From Lycocorax pyrrhopterus obiensis (taxonomy: Eukaryota > Chordata > Aves > Passeriformes > Paradisaeidae): a stretch of 64,000 bases of DNA. How positions within the stretch are numbered: position 1 is the first letter of the stretch; each line of letters opens with the position of its first letter. A model generated the notes under the pieces. It saw only the letters and a list, made by a program, of their open reading frames with translations. It searched no databases and was not told the origin of the DNA. Shown here piece by piece: positions 40,316 through 52,100 of this stretch. The stretch covers positions 13,634,227 through 13,698,226 of the forward strand of contig JACSVZ010000012.1 of the NCBI GenBank assembly GCA_014706295.1, read 5' to 3'. The position numbers and the translations under genes are program-made.

Positions 40316-40705
40316 TAGAATCACGAAACAATTTGGGTTGGAAGGGACCTTAAAGATCACTCCCTTCCACCCCCTGCCATGGGCAGGGGCACCTCGCATT
40401 ATTCCAGGTTGCTCCAAGTCCTGTCCAGCCTGGCCTTGGACACTTCCAGGGATCCAGGGGCAGCCACAGCTTCTCTGGGCAACCTGTGCCAGGGCCTCCC
40501 CACCCTCACAGGGAACAATTCCTTCCCAATTTCCCCTCTGTCAGTTTGAAGCCATTCCCCTTTGCCCTGTCACTCCAGGCCCTTATCCAAAGTCTCTCTC
40601 CAGCTCTCTTGAAGGCCCTTTAGCCACTGGAAGAGGCTCTAAGGTCTCCGCGCGCCTTCTCTAACCCAGGCTGAACAACCCCAATTCTCTCAGCCTTTGT
40701 ATTAA
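40316..40705 (-). mobile_element. CR1 LINE 3' end, antisense, adjacent to MPG promoter
   Basis: About 390 bp of CR1 3' end lies in minus orientation. On the plus strand it begins GAATCACGAAACAATTTGGG and TTGGAAGGGACCTTAAAGAT. It continues through the CCTTGGACACTTCCAGGGAT and TTCTCTGGGCAACCTGTGCC blocks, and ends in GGCTGAACAACCCCAATTCT. This is the longest CR1 in the window. Its left copy edge stops only about 100 bp short of the GC-rich MPG promoter. Confidence 0.94.
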
Positions 40706-40849
40706 TGAATTAACGACTAAAAGAGCGAGAAGTGGATGCTGAAAACCAGCGAGAGTTCAAACGCCCTTTTACAGGGGGTCTGCGCTCCAGAAAACAACAC
40801 GCACGACGAGACACCGCCGAGGAAAAAGAATCTGTAACGAGAGGCCGCT

Positions 40850-40998
40850 GCGAACCCCGAGCGCGCGGCGACTCTTCCCCCGTCACGGCCGCGCCTCTCC
40901 CGCCTCCCTGGCCCGCCCCTCACGGCAGCTGCGGGGCTTCCGCGGGGCCTCGGCAGGGGCTGCGCGCGCCCCGCCCGCGGCGGGAACGGGCCTGGCAG
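40850..40998 (+). other. MPG: Putative noncoding exon 1 of MPG
   Basis: The first coding exon carries only four leader bases after its acceptor, so a separate leader exon must exist. The best donor in the CpG island is GGCAG|GTGCGT at 40998/40999. The open frame crossing this region (from 40732) would join the 45670 exon in the wrong frame for MPG, which supports a noncoding leader. The 5' limit is approximate, and alternative first exons are known for mammalian MPG. Confidence 0.4.
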
Positions 40999-41014
40999 GT
41001 GCGTGAGGGGGAGC

Positions 41015-41074
41015 CCGGGAATGGCCGAGAGTGACCGGGAACGGCCGGGAATGGCCGGGAACGGCCGGGGCGGG
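41015..41074 (+). repeat. Decamer minisatellite in the MPG CpG island
   Basis: Six consecutive 10-bp units are in register: CCGGGAATGG, CCGAGAGTGA, CCGGGAACGG, CCGGGAATGG, CCGGGAACGG and CCGGGGCGGG. Four of the six fit CCGGGAAYGG exactly. It begins 16 bp after the candidate leader-exon donor. Confidence 0.92.
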
Positions 41075-42029
41075 CGGAGGAGGGAGCTCGGATTCCTGGG
41101 GCTCGGCCGCAGCCACGGCGCCGGCAGCGCCTGAACAGGCCCGGCCGGCCTTGCCCAGCACTGCCGGGCACGCCCCCCGCTGCAGCCCTGGATTTCGCTC
41201 CAAATCACGAGTCCTCAACCAAAACGGAGCGTAATTCTGCTGTGAAGGCTTTTTGTTTGTTTGTTTTTCGTCATTGCTCGTTGTTACCTTCTTTGTTCTT
41301 TACGGAAGGATGAGTTAAGTTTCATCCCAAAAAAGCTCAAGATGCCCGGTAGGGAGTAGGAGCGAGGACTTGAATTGCAAGGAAATGAGATCCCCAGCAC
41401 TCAGTAAGGTGAATAAAAGCATCCCTTTTGGCATATTTTTGAGGTATTAGGATTGCACGTACTGTCAGAATCTGTCTGTGGAGAAATTGACTCTATGGTT
41501 ATATTAGCTCATGCCTGCACTCTTTTCAAGGTTCTTTTTTCCCTGCCTCTCACACTATTGTCCAGAAAACTATACATTATTAACTTACTTCTGGTTACCA
41601 ATAGAATAGACTAGACAGGAAAGGCAGAGAGACACCATTCATGCTGAGAACTCACTGAAGGGTGTGCCTTAAAATGTCTGTTTAAGAAGTTGTGGAACAA
41701 AAAGACAGGAATAACAGCTAGTAATAAGTTGCCAAACTGGCAGAAACAGGCAGGAATAAACTACCAAACCAGATGCAGCCCCCAAGGACAGTATTGCTAA
41801 TGATGGTTTCAGCAGCGAATGTGTCACTAATTTTTAAAGAGGGTTCTGGGGGAAATCCAAGGACTGGAGACCTGGAAGTTTGACCACCAAGTGAATTAAT
41901 AGAAAATGTAATGAGGTAGGCTTGTTGGACAGCTGCATAAATATCTAGTGGGCGAAATCAATGTGGCTTAAAAGTCATGCCTTAAAAATGCTGGAATTTT
42001 CTGCAGGTCTAAATAAGCATGTTGAGAGG

Positions 42030-42615
42030 TCTGGCTCACAGTCTGTACTCAGATTTCAGGAAGGTTTTAAACAGGATCCCTCACCTGAGCAGCCCTTGAC
42101 ATAATAAGGGAGTTTCCCTGTCATAAATACACAGTTGTTGCAAAGATAGGAAAGAGGATGTGAGTAAATGGGCAGCTCTCCTGCTGGCTGGAGGTCACCA
42201 TTGGGGTGCTGCAGGGGTGGTTTGTAGATGACATGGAAAATCAGTGTTTCCAGCTGGCTTTGCCTTATTTGAGGTGTTAAAGAAGAGGGCTGAAGGTGAT
42301 GAAGTGCAGGTGTAAACTGATTCATATGGGTGGGGAGCAGTGCAAATTTCTCACACAAAATGAGTGAGTTTTTGGAGCAGTAATAAGTAATTCTGTGAAG
42401 TTTTCTTCTGTGGTAAAGTCTCCCTTTGGCTAGTCTTACAGAGGTTCAGGGAAGACTGTGCCTGGGTCAGAAGGTTCCAGTCTAGAGACATGGAGGATGT
42501 GTGGAGGAGCACTGTGTACTTATTCTGTTCTTCCCCAGGCTCCTGCTCTTGCCCTGGGCTGGAGAGCAGGATACAGGGAGAGGTATCCTTTGGTGTGACC
42601 CAGCGTTGACCTAGC
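42030..42615 (+). mobile_element. Ancient CR1-type LINE relic
   Basis: The clearest part is 42560-42605, where AGCAGGATACAGGGAGAGG then CCTTTGGTGTGACCCAGC resembles the old CR1/L3-like 3' end well known from reptile genomes. Upstream pieces occur in the order expected of a degraded CR1 second open frame: a TCAGATTTCAGGAAGG block, a GGTGCTGCAGGGGT block, and a GTAGATGACA block. Divergence is high, so the 5' limit is uncertain. Confidence 0.4.
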
Positions 42616-43082
42616 ATGTACTCCCACTTAAAACCTGTGCGACTGGGAATTGGTGTGAGGAATTGTCTCTCCAGAAGTGGCAGTGCTTTTATGTACTCTC
42701 CTTCATTGTTCTGTCAGAAAAATAGATGTGCCCAAGGAAGGTTTTGCAGGTATCTGGACCTCAGAGCCAAAAGTACATGCAAATTGCTGGTGGGATTTTT
42801 TTTTTGCCTCCTTTTCATGAAAACTCATTAAATACCTAAGGAAGTGCCTGCAAATGCAGTCTTACTAGAAGGATTAAAGAAGCCTCTGTAGACTCTGTTG
42901 TGCCTTGACTACAGGGTATATCTGCTGCTGAGCTGGGTTTTACACAGATTTGCAGTGTCTTTCCAATTTTGGCTTGCAGGCTCCTGAACCACTTGCCTGA
43001 GATTAGCCCAGCAACCCTGAACACTCCAGGCACTTGTTCTGATGATTCAGCTCTTGATCTTCTTTTTCTGAACTTCCATACC

Positions 43083-43098
43083 TTTTTTTTTTTTTTTT
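43083..43098 (+). repeat. poly(T) run, 16 bases
   Basis: A homopolymer run of 16 T in MPG intron 1. No retroelement body was recognised beside it. Confidence 0.9.
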
Positions 43099-45669
43099 GT
43101 ATGTGTTTCCCAGATGTGCTTAACAACTTGTAGTTAATTTGGTTACAACAGGATTAGTAAAAAGTGATTAAACCCACAGCTCATTATTTGAGGCCCAGGA
43201 GTAGAATTTGTTTATTATACAAGCAAGAAAATCTAGATAGAAGTGAAGAGTTGCAGAATTTGTCTGTAGACTTAGAGAAGAAGTTGTGTCTCTTGCTTCC
43301 CAAATATGCAGGGCTTGGATCCATGGTATGTGTTGCCTTCTACAGTGTAGTTTTTCATAGGCAAGAAGAGATTCGTATTTACAAGCAACATCCTTTCCAG
43401 AAAGTGTAGATAGGCTTTGAGGCATAGAGCTTTGTGTTTCAGATCTTGCTATGAACAAGCAGGGAGACAAAGGGTAGAATGCTGGGGGTTTTTTGTGGGT
43501 TTCTAAGCTGGTGTTGCAGCCCCTCATTCTGCACTCATGTTTCTGTATGTGACCCATTTCTCCTGGCTAGAAGGCAGTTTCCTGCTGCTGTTTCTATTGA
43601 AGATGCTGAGATGTGTCAAGGAACAGCCCATAGCAATGAAGTTACAAGTGCCCTGAGGCTGCTGCTATAACATGCCAATAAGAGCATTTGCAGCTTTTAG
43701 GAATTATTTAATTGGAAGTGCAGTAGGTGCCAGGCAGCTCAGATCCTGTTTCTGATGTCGCATTCCATAAGAGCAGAAATTACCAAATGAGTTAATGCTC
43801 CACTCGAGTCAGCCATGTTAGCAGCGTGTCTTTATGTGTGGCTGATGAGCTGGAAGTTCCAGTTAATACTGTCAGAGAAATCTGGAGGTGTTGTCTTCAG
43901 TGGGAAGTACTGCCTTGACTGAGTGTTTCAGAGGGTCAGTCTGAAATGGTGAAGTGTTCCTCCTCTGGCCCTTCCTTCCTGCAGCACTTTCTCCTAGACA
44001 GGACTCATTTGCCAAGGCCACCAGACGGTTTTGTCTGAGGCATGCTGGTGAGTTCTGGTGGGTTCTGACAAAATTTTTAAGAATTCCCACCAGCTGAAAG
44101 CCGCAGTTCACAGCAGAGTACCTGGCATGGAGCTGGTGGTTCTATGGCAAGTCTCTGACATCATTGAATTATTGCAATAAAGAATTAGGTGTTTAGAAAA
44201 AAATAAAACCATTTTATCTCTCTGCCAGTCATGCCAATGTGATTTTATTTTTTTTCTCTGCCTATTTTTATATGTTTGTGTCTGGATTCTTCTGAAGGGA
44301 AACATAACACTGTTGGGGAATTGGCACTGATAATTCCGTTTGTAGCAATGCTGAATTTGTTTCACTGTAGTGAAAAGAAACTGTTGCTGGTGGAACTTCC
44401 ATTGTGAGAATCATCAGACCAAGATTGGTTTTGATGTTGACATTTTTTGTAGTAATTTTTAAATGCTGATGATCTGGTGAAAAATGAGTGGCAACAGCTA
44501 ATTACTTATGTATATACTTCCTTGCAGGTTCAGCTGTGTATAGGATTCTTTCTCCATTTCTAAATCTGTATGATGTTGGACCCTTACATCTACATGTGGT
44601 TCAATTTTAGAACTGGTGTCTTTGCATTCTCTTGTAAAAGTCCTTTTTTTGAGGCTGACACTTTGCAAATTTAGTGCCAATGGGAGCATTTTAAAAGTTT
44701 GGTTTCAGCTTTCTGTGTATTCAGTATAGGAAAAGTGCATTCCCCACTGAATAACAAAGGCTGAAGAGCATCTCCAGCATTGCCCTTCTGGGAGATGGGA
44801 CCAACAGAAGACTGGAAATTATTCTGGAGTTTGATCTAATGGTGCACTCTTGGTATCACATTTCCATCATATCTCCAGAATCTCTTGGCCTGTTTCAAAG
44901 TACTATATACAGTGAATAAATGCTTGTACCTGTTCAACAGGTATAAGGACTGCAGCCCTGAAAAGGAAACACCAACTTTTTGGAGCTCACATAATAAAGT
45001 GGTGACAAACCAGAAGAGCAATTGCACCTGATGTAATTGCCTCAGGTCCATACTGTTGGCTGGAACAGTAGGTTGAATCTTTCTGGTAGGTTGAATCATT
45101 TTGGGGAGGTTCTAACACAAACATTTTTACAGCACAATAAACAACTTTGTGAATAGGGCATCTCTGAACTTCTGTGGAGGTTTAAATTCTGATCCAGTTA
45201 CATTACCTTTGAAAATTATTGATACGCAACTTCTGTGGGCTTTCTGAGGCAGCACAAAATTTGAAGTGGTTGTTTTCTGTTTTTTCTGTCTACTTAAAAG
45301 ATGTTAGTTTTAGGTAAAAAGTACATAGTACTGGTTCATCTTTGCTTTCAATTTCTGAATTTTCTAACCTAACAGCAAACTTATTTTCAGTGCTTAGTGG
45401 AGCAGAGTTGCTTTTACGTGCAGTCCTTAGAAGATGGATACTCAAACTGTTGTTTTCTGTTTGCTCATCAGTAGAGCCCAATATTTGCCCAGCCTAGTGC
45501 AAACACAGCTAAATCTGTCACCTGCTGCTGCAGTTTGCATAGGTTGTCCACATAGTTGTAGCTTTCAGATTCATTGTTGAGGAGAGAGGTGTAAAAGCAG
45601 AAGTTTGTGGAAATGAGTTGCTTTTAAATAGGCTTTATAATCCTAATTATACTTATATCCATTTTCTAG

Positions 45670-45895
45670 AACTATGCCAAGAAAAAGAAAGCTGTTGGCT
45701 CAATTAAGTGCTCGTCAAAGCAACACCAGCTTCCCTCAGATTGATGCCTTGGAGAAACTGAACACTACACCTGGAGCAGATCCTTCTCCAAAAAGCAGCA
45801 AGTATTTTGTGATAGAGAAAAAAAACTGTCCTCGGCTACAAGCAGATTTTTTCAACCAGCCCTGTGTTAGTCTGGCCAAGTCTTTTCTGGGACAG
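45670..45895 (+). CDS. MPG: MPG first coding exon (residues 1-74)
   Basis: The exon begins after TTTTCTAG with AACT, then an ATG at 45674 with A at position -3. It encodes 74 codons and ends at GGACAG|GTAAGA in phase 0. The first 50 residues are variable, start with a basic cluster MPRKRK that could serve in nuclear targeting, and contain an SP-rich stretch. From about residue 55 the peptide matches the glycosylase fold: LQADFFNQPCVSLAKSFLGQ corresponds to the conserved entry of mammalian alkyladenine DNA glycosylase. Mammalian MPG has a longer and different disordered N-terminus, so this start is the best visible one. An upstream in-frame start in an unseen exon cannot be ruled out. Confidence 0.93.
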
Positions 45896-48800
45896 GTAAG
45901 ACATGAGCACTGAGATTCTTGTACTGGAGCATGTGCTAGCTAATAACTTAGTGTAAAAGGATGAAATTCTTTTTTTGCCATTTGACTCCTGGGCTTGGCT
46001 ATTTTAGGAATATAGCTCTCATTCCTTCTCTTGCTAAGTGCAGTGGAATGTAAAGACTAGTAGCCAAATCTGTTCTAGATGAGGTCAGGAGTAATTATTC
46101 AGGTTTAGTCTGTCACATTTTTAATTGGGTTTTTTTTAGTGGAGTTTTCCTCCCTTTTTTGTATTTACTAAAATGTGCTTTACCGCTTGTGGTTTGAAGG
46201 CTGTTTCAGGCCCATTATTTTCCTTTCAGCAACTGCTTTACTTGTTTTTGTTTCTTGCTTAGCCCAGTGGAAAGTAATGCTCTACAGTCAGCAACATCTT
46301 CTCTGCCTCCATTTTACAATGTCTTGTTATGCTAAGGATTGCACAGTCCCACAGTTAAGCTCTCTTCCCTCCCATTATTGCTGTTCCCATCTTTTGTTTC
46401 TGAGTTTCCAAGTCATTACTTGTTCATGCAAGGACTTCTCCCTTAGCCCATTGCATAAACTTTGAGGAGTCTTTGGACATTGTTGAAAGCCTTTGGAAAT
46501 CAGAGTGGTGGAGATTCAGTCTTCTGCTTAGTGAGTCCTTCAGAAAACTCTCTCTCTGTTTCCAGGGGAGAGAGTTCCCTCAGTGTTTTCCCTATAAAAA
46601 GTTCCAGTCTGGGACCTTCTAAACACAACTGCAAAATGTGTGTTCAGTTTCACTGCTATGGTCTTATCTTCTCTGAGTCTTTTTTGTACCTTTATTGTCT
46701 GCAGGGTGAGCAGACTCTCTGGGTTCTCATGGCTTTAGATAACTTCAGGAATTTGTTCCACAAACTATTGGTTTTGGCCCGTTTTGCTGCATCCAGCCAT
46801 TTTTTATTTTCTAAGGATATCTTGCTTGTAATTGACGCCTTTGCTCTGCTTTTTAGTCCTGCTGGGTTTCTTTCTGGTCTGCTTTCACCTCTCTGTGATA
46901 CTCCAGATGTGTTGCTATCTTTACAGACATCCTGTTAGAGGCTTGCCTTTCAAGCCTTAACCTTTGGCTGCCTCTAAAGTTCTTCCCAACAAGCTTCCCC
47001 ACTTTACGTAGTTTCCTCTTTTTGCTGGTAGGCAGGACTCTGATAGATTATTTTTGGACTTTCATGCTTGTGAAAAGACACTGAACTTTATCTTTCATGG
47101 TCATGATACAAAGTTGATTTTCAGGAATAAGTCTTTGGAAAAGACTTTGTGTTTTGCTTCAGATCTGAGAACTGAGTCTTTTCTCATGAGATTCCTGATT
47201 CCTCACTCTGCACAACATTTGATGGTGTCTAAGAAAACATTTTACATGTCCTGGTCTAGCTGAGGATACCTGAGTCTCCCATTACTGATACATTTGTGTT
47301 GTCTTAATGGCTCCATCCCTCTTATGCATTCAGTTACTCTGGGCAGATGATACTGGAGTCCTAATTCTGTATTTTTCCTATTTAGGCCTGGTATTACAAA
47401 CCAGGTGATTTCTATCTTAATTTTACATTTTCTTTAAAGTAACCCCCAGTCTCCCATGACCCAGCCTATTCTCTCAGAAAGGTAATTTAGTGTTCCCTTC
47501 ATTATCTTCATTCTACCAAATTTTGGAGGCATCTGGTATATTAGTCGTGCTTACCTTCATGATACCTGAGTTCTTGGAAACAAAAAAGATACATGTAGTA
47601 AATGGCCTCTCAGAGGGAACTGCCATAACATCAAGATACATCCTCAATGAGAAGAGTAACTTTTATGAAATGGCTTACTGTGAGGTGTCGGGAATTATCA
47701 CCAATTTTAAACTTTTTTATTCAACAGAATATTTGGTGTGTCTGAAGACAGGGAAGTGCCTGGATGCTTTTAAACCCATTACCTAACCATTGCATTTCAT
47801 CATATTGAGGGAGAAATGTGGCCACACGGGTCTGGTTTTGGGGTGTTCACAGGCACTTGCTGAACACCAGTGGTTTTTTTTTTCATAAAAAATAATAAAC
47901 TGATTATTTTCAACAATTTGACAAGTGCTGCAGGAAAACCATGGTATACCAGAGCTGCAAGTTGGGAAACCAACTCCTGGAGCATCCATACTGAATCAGA
48001 TCAATATCTGCATTAGCAATCCAGCACAAACATCTGTTAGGAATTAAGCTTTGTTATCTGAAGGTCATTTTCAAACGGCTGGATGGAAGGGCTGGATAAT
48101 TAAAGTGTTATAATTAAACTAATTGCTGGTACCCAAACAGGACTGTGCTGCAGTATTTCATACATATTAAGTAAAACACAAAGTTTAGAAATCAGGTCAA
48201 ACCACAAATTCCTTTGTACAAAGCTTAGTCGTTGTTTTATTTTTAAAGAGAATCTTTTGACTGTCATGTTTTGTTTCCCCTGCATCTGCTTTGTTTTATT
48301 CAAGGAGGTACCAGCAGCAAGGAACACACTGTAATAACAAAGATCTGTTGTTGTCTGCCTGAAGCCAATTCCCAGCTCTCCTGCACTGCCCTTCTCTGTG
48401 GTGCAGAAAATACTGAAATAGCATTGATGCTCTCTCTACAGCTGATTATCTCTGTGATTTGGGACTGGGACTTGTTTGAAACATCTCTAGGGAGAAAAAC
48501 TGTCTAATCATAGTAGTTATTTAATTGTGCCACTGTCACATTTCTTCTGATCTAAAGATTATTCATTCATGATGCTTCAAGGTTAATATCAGTGGTGATT
48601 TTTGCCTTAAACCTGATGGATTGGAGTGGAGAATACAGAAAATAACCACAAAAGCAACTTTGTGGTTCTTTTTAATACTGCCTCATCTAGACACTCAAAT
48701 GCACCGGGCATTTTGTGGGGTGAGTGACAGGTAGGAACTCCTTGTACTGGGCTGTGGCCTGGGCAGTGGAAGCTGAAAAAGTTGGGTTTAGCTTACAGAC

Positions 48801-48924
48801 TGCTAACTGGAGAGGATTTCGTACCATCAGGTCCTCTCTTTCCAACTTCTCTGTTTCCACAGCTCTTGCTGTGGTTATTTTGTACTGAGGGCTGGTAACT
48901 GATGCACTCTGACCTCTCTTTCAG
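45896..48924 (+). other. MPG: MPG intron 2
   Basis: A 3.0 kb intron with a GTAAGA donor and CTCTCTTTCAG acceptor. It is relatively T-rich. I saw no exon, repeat family or RNA gene; the open frames here (for example the 158 codons at 46462-46938) have no recognisable similarity. Confidence 0.85.
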
Positions 48925-49129
48925 ATTTTGGTTCGCAAACTTCCTGATGGCAGAGAGCTCTGGGGCAGGATTGTTGAAACAGAAGCTTATCTGGGTGGGG
49001 AAGATGAAGCTTCCCACTCAAAAGGTGGGAAGCAAACACAACGAAACGCAGCAATGTTCATGAAACCAGGAACTCTGTACGTGTATCAGATCTACGGGAT
49101 TTATTACTGTGTGAATGTTTCCAGCCAAG
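48925..49129 (+). CDS. MPG: MPG second coding exon (residues 75-143, catalytic core)
   Basis: The exon is 205 bp, encoding 68 codons plus one base, from TTTCAG|ATTTTG to GCCAAG|GTAAGC. It carries the heart of 3-methyladenine DNA glycosylase, the enzyme that excises alkylated purines, hypoxanthine and ethenoadenine and starts nuclear base-excision repair. RIVETEAYLGGEDEASHS holds the general base Glu94 (human Glu125), Tyr96 (human Tyr127) and His105 (human His136). GTLYVYQIYGIYYCVNVSSQ holds Tyr128 (human Tyr159), the DNA-intercalating Tyr131 (human Tyr162) and Asn138 (human Asn169). All these correspond residue for residue with a constant offset of 31, so the enzyme should be active. Confidence 0.98.
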
Positions 49130-52100
49130 GTAAGCTGAGGCTGAAAGAGATGGAATGCCAGCAGGATGGGGCTGACATTTCAAGCTACAGCGGTGCTGCA
49201 GTCACTTGTGAGCTCTCTGTGGGCTCTCTGATGTCACTGACTTGCTGTCATGATCATCCCTTGGGACCTGGGCTTTGCCACTGTGCAGGCAGCACAACAG
49301 GCAGGGCCCATTTCCAGCTGCCCAGTTTGTCCCAGCTGTAAGCTGTGGGAGCTGTTAAGGCACACAAAGATTGAGAAATGAGGGAAAATCTGGATAGGAT
49401 GGAGCTTTCAGTTTTGATGACCTTGGCTGCTGCCTCAGTCATGTGATTCAGTGAACCTTGTTCCTCAAAAGTGGTGGTGTAGAGAAGAATTCGGAGTCAT
49501 TAACGACAGCCTAAATCTTGGTGTCTGTTGCTGTGGCAGGAAACTCCTCTGTCTCCTACCTTTATCTTCAGAGGCTGAATGAAACGTTGGGGAAAACAAA
49601 AAGTTTGAGATGTCCTAAGCTTAAGCAAGGAGTCAGTAGGAGCATTTTAGCTGTTTAGCTGCATCTAAAAGCCAAAAAACCCCACCCAAATCAAAATACC
49701 CAGACTGTTACAGAATCTTCAATCTTCTTTTATTATTCTCAAGAAAAAATAATCAAGCTCTAATTAAATTATTCTGGAATTTACTGAAACTGTCCTTCCA
49801 CATTTGAAGACTCTTAACAAGTGTTACTGAAAACTTCCTTTTTTTCCTTTCCTGTAAGAATGACAGTATTTACCTTGCAATGAAGCTGTTGTTCAATTAG
49901 ACACCTTGAAATGGCAGCAAGTGTTTCCTAGGTAACTACTCACTGTTAGAAAAAAATCTCAAACTCAATTTACGTTCGTTTTCACCATTTCGAAGATAAA
50001 GGTTAAAAAGCTTGTGTATTCCTAAGTGGAAAGCAAATGTAACTGTGACCATTAATCCTCAGGTTTTGGCCTTTGGACAAAAGCCAAGCAGAAAAACAGT
50101 GCCAGGTTATAGTGTGGGGGAAGAGCCTGACTTTCCAGCTGGGGGTCTGGAGTCTGGGGGATGAACACATGGAACTTCATTACACTGGCTCTGCCAAATC
50201 TGTTCAGATAATGAAAGCATATGGTTCATTTGTCAGGATGGGATTCTTGGTGTTTGAAATATTAGGAATAATACTTCTTATAAAAAAAAATGTTTAGCCT
50301 TGAATTCTAGAAAGATTTCTTTGAAATACACACTTTGGGAAATTTTTCCTTATATACCTGTGTTTAGTTTTGTAGCAAACCAGTTAAAGAGCTCCCTGTG
50401 GTGATGGAATTCATTGGATTTTTTGTTACAAACTCCCTCCCCATCATCCTGTCACACGTGCAGTGACACCAGGCAGAGCTGTCACTGCCAGCTTTGTCAG
50501 AGCACTGCAGTCAATACTGTGGCTGTGCACATTGTGCATCACTGATGCAGCTACACAAACAGGAGCTGCTCCTTCTGCGTATTTGCCCACATGCAGAAGT
50601 GTTGAAAGAAAGAATCTGGGGAGGAATCACACCTGAGATGTTTTTCTCCAGTTAGAGGGAGAAGGAGTTGTTTAATTGTCCTGTTGTTTAGTCTGAGGGA
50701 AGGATTGAGGGAGTCATCTTCATGGTGGCACCTGGGCAAAAGGCAAAAGCATTTCATTCTCTGGATATGGGATAGATTTTGAAAACTTTGTTTTGACTCT
50801 GGCTGTGAAAAAACACGAGGAAACCCTGGCAAAAAAAACCCCTGTCTCTTGTGGCATAGCTTGGTCCTTCTTCATAGCACAGACCATACTCTGAAGGGAA
50901 ACAGCTCCAAGAGACACGTGTATCCTCTGAAGCAGTGGACTCTTTAGGGATCACTTGTTTAGATACACAACCTCATAGCCTCTAACTCCAGCTGGAATAA
51001 ACCTTCTCTGTTTATTGGTTTATGCTGGAGTTCAGGCTCTGGTATCACTCAGGGATAGGAAGAGCGTGTCACCTGCAGCCCTGTGTACATAAAGCCATAA
51101 TGAGATGAGGGGGAACTCCAGTACTTTTTGTCAGTGAGGAAGGGGAAATCTTTGTGCACGTCACTGAGATAAAGCTGTGTCATGGGGAATTTTGCTGTGA
51201 GAGGTCTTCCCATCACTGAGTGAAATGCTGCAACTGCCTGAAGCCATGGCAGGCATCACTACATTTGGAGAAATCATGGATGGTAGAGGAGAAGAGCTTA
51301 TAGAAAAAATATAGCTAGGGTCTTTCAGTGTGCATGAATCCTACAGTATTTCCTGAGCAGCACAGTAATCTTAGTACTAAGAGCTTTCCCTAGAGTTGAG
51401 AGAGATGTGGGGCTTCCCTCACCTCAGGAAGAGGATAAATGCCAGTCATGCTTCTCTTTGACTTAGCTGTGATCTGTTTCTCTGGAATTTGCCAAGGTCT
51501 GTATTTTGCTGCCAGATCTGAAAGAATAGCTTGTAAAATGGAGAGCCCAGTGATGCTCAGCCTAGGGTCACACTGCAGGGACTTCTCCCTAACTTTCAGA
51601 TCCTAGACTAGGATTTTGAAGGAAGTATTCGGGAGCACTGAGTCAGGCAGGTGAATGGAGGAGAAAATTCTCTCCAGTGGCCAAGAGCTGTTTCCAAGCC
51701 TGGGAGCTGGAGCCGTTTCAGGGAAGGAGCAGGAAGCTGCACCGTGGGGGTGTGGGACTCCACTGTCATGTTATGATTTCTAGCTGCTCAGGGAGAGAAC
51801 TGACCTCTGCAGTGTTGTTAGATCCCAGCTTTTAGCCCTGAATGCTGCTCATTATATGGAGCAACCCTTATCAAGGGAGATAAATACTGAGCATCCCTCC
51901 CTCGCCCTGCTGCTGCTGGTGTGTCCATGTTGGGCAGATGCTGAACCGAGGTGACCCTTGAGTGCTGCAGGCTGGGAGGGGGAGGAAGCCAGGCTGAAGC
52001 ACTTCAGAGTTGAGCCAAAGGGCTTCAGCTACTCTTTGGGAATTAAAATTAAATGTCTAATGTGGAAGTATGCTCAGGAGGGCCCAGGGGTGTGAGGGGA

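Larger units (their letters stand above)
40780..41190 (+). promoter_or_regulatory. MPG: CpG-island promoter of MPG
   Basis: A 400-bp GC- and CpG-rich block with GC boxes and no clear TATA box sits upstream of the plus-strand MPG coding exons. It is the only CpG island between RHBDF1 and MPG other than that of RHBDF1. A plausible donor, GGCAG|GTGCGTGAGG, ends a leader exon at 40998. Transcription probably starts within about 40.8-40.98 kb. The island also contains a decamer minisatellite. Confidence 0.75.
40999..45669 (+). other. MPG: MPG intron 1
   Basis: This 4.7 kb intron separates the probable leader exon from the first coding exon, with the acceptor at TTTTCTAG (45669). It contains the end of the CpG island, an old CR1 relic near 42.0-42.6 kb, a run of 16 T at 43083-43098, and a repeated dodecamer GTAGGTTGAATC at 45068 and 45086. 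No other exon was recognised. Confidence 0.65.

Noticed and set aside
40732..41034. Open frame in the MPG CpG island as an upstream coding exon of MPG
   Set aside because: Spliced from the best donor (40998) to the 45670 acceptor, it would be out of frame with the MPG glycosylase.
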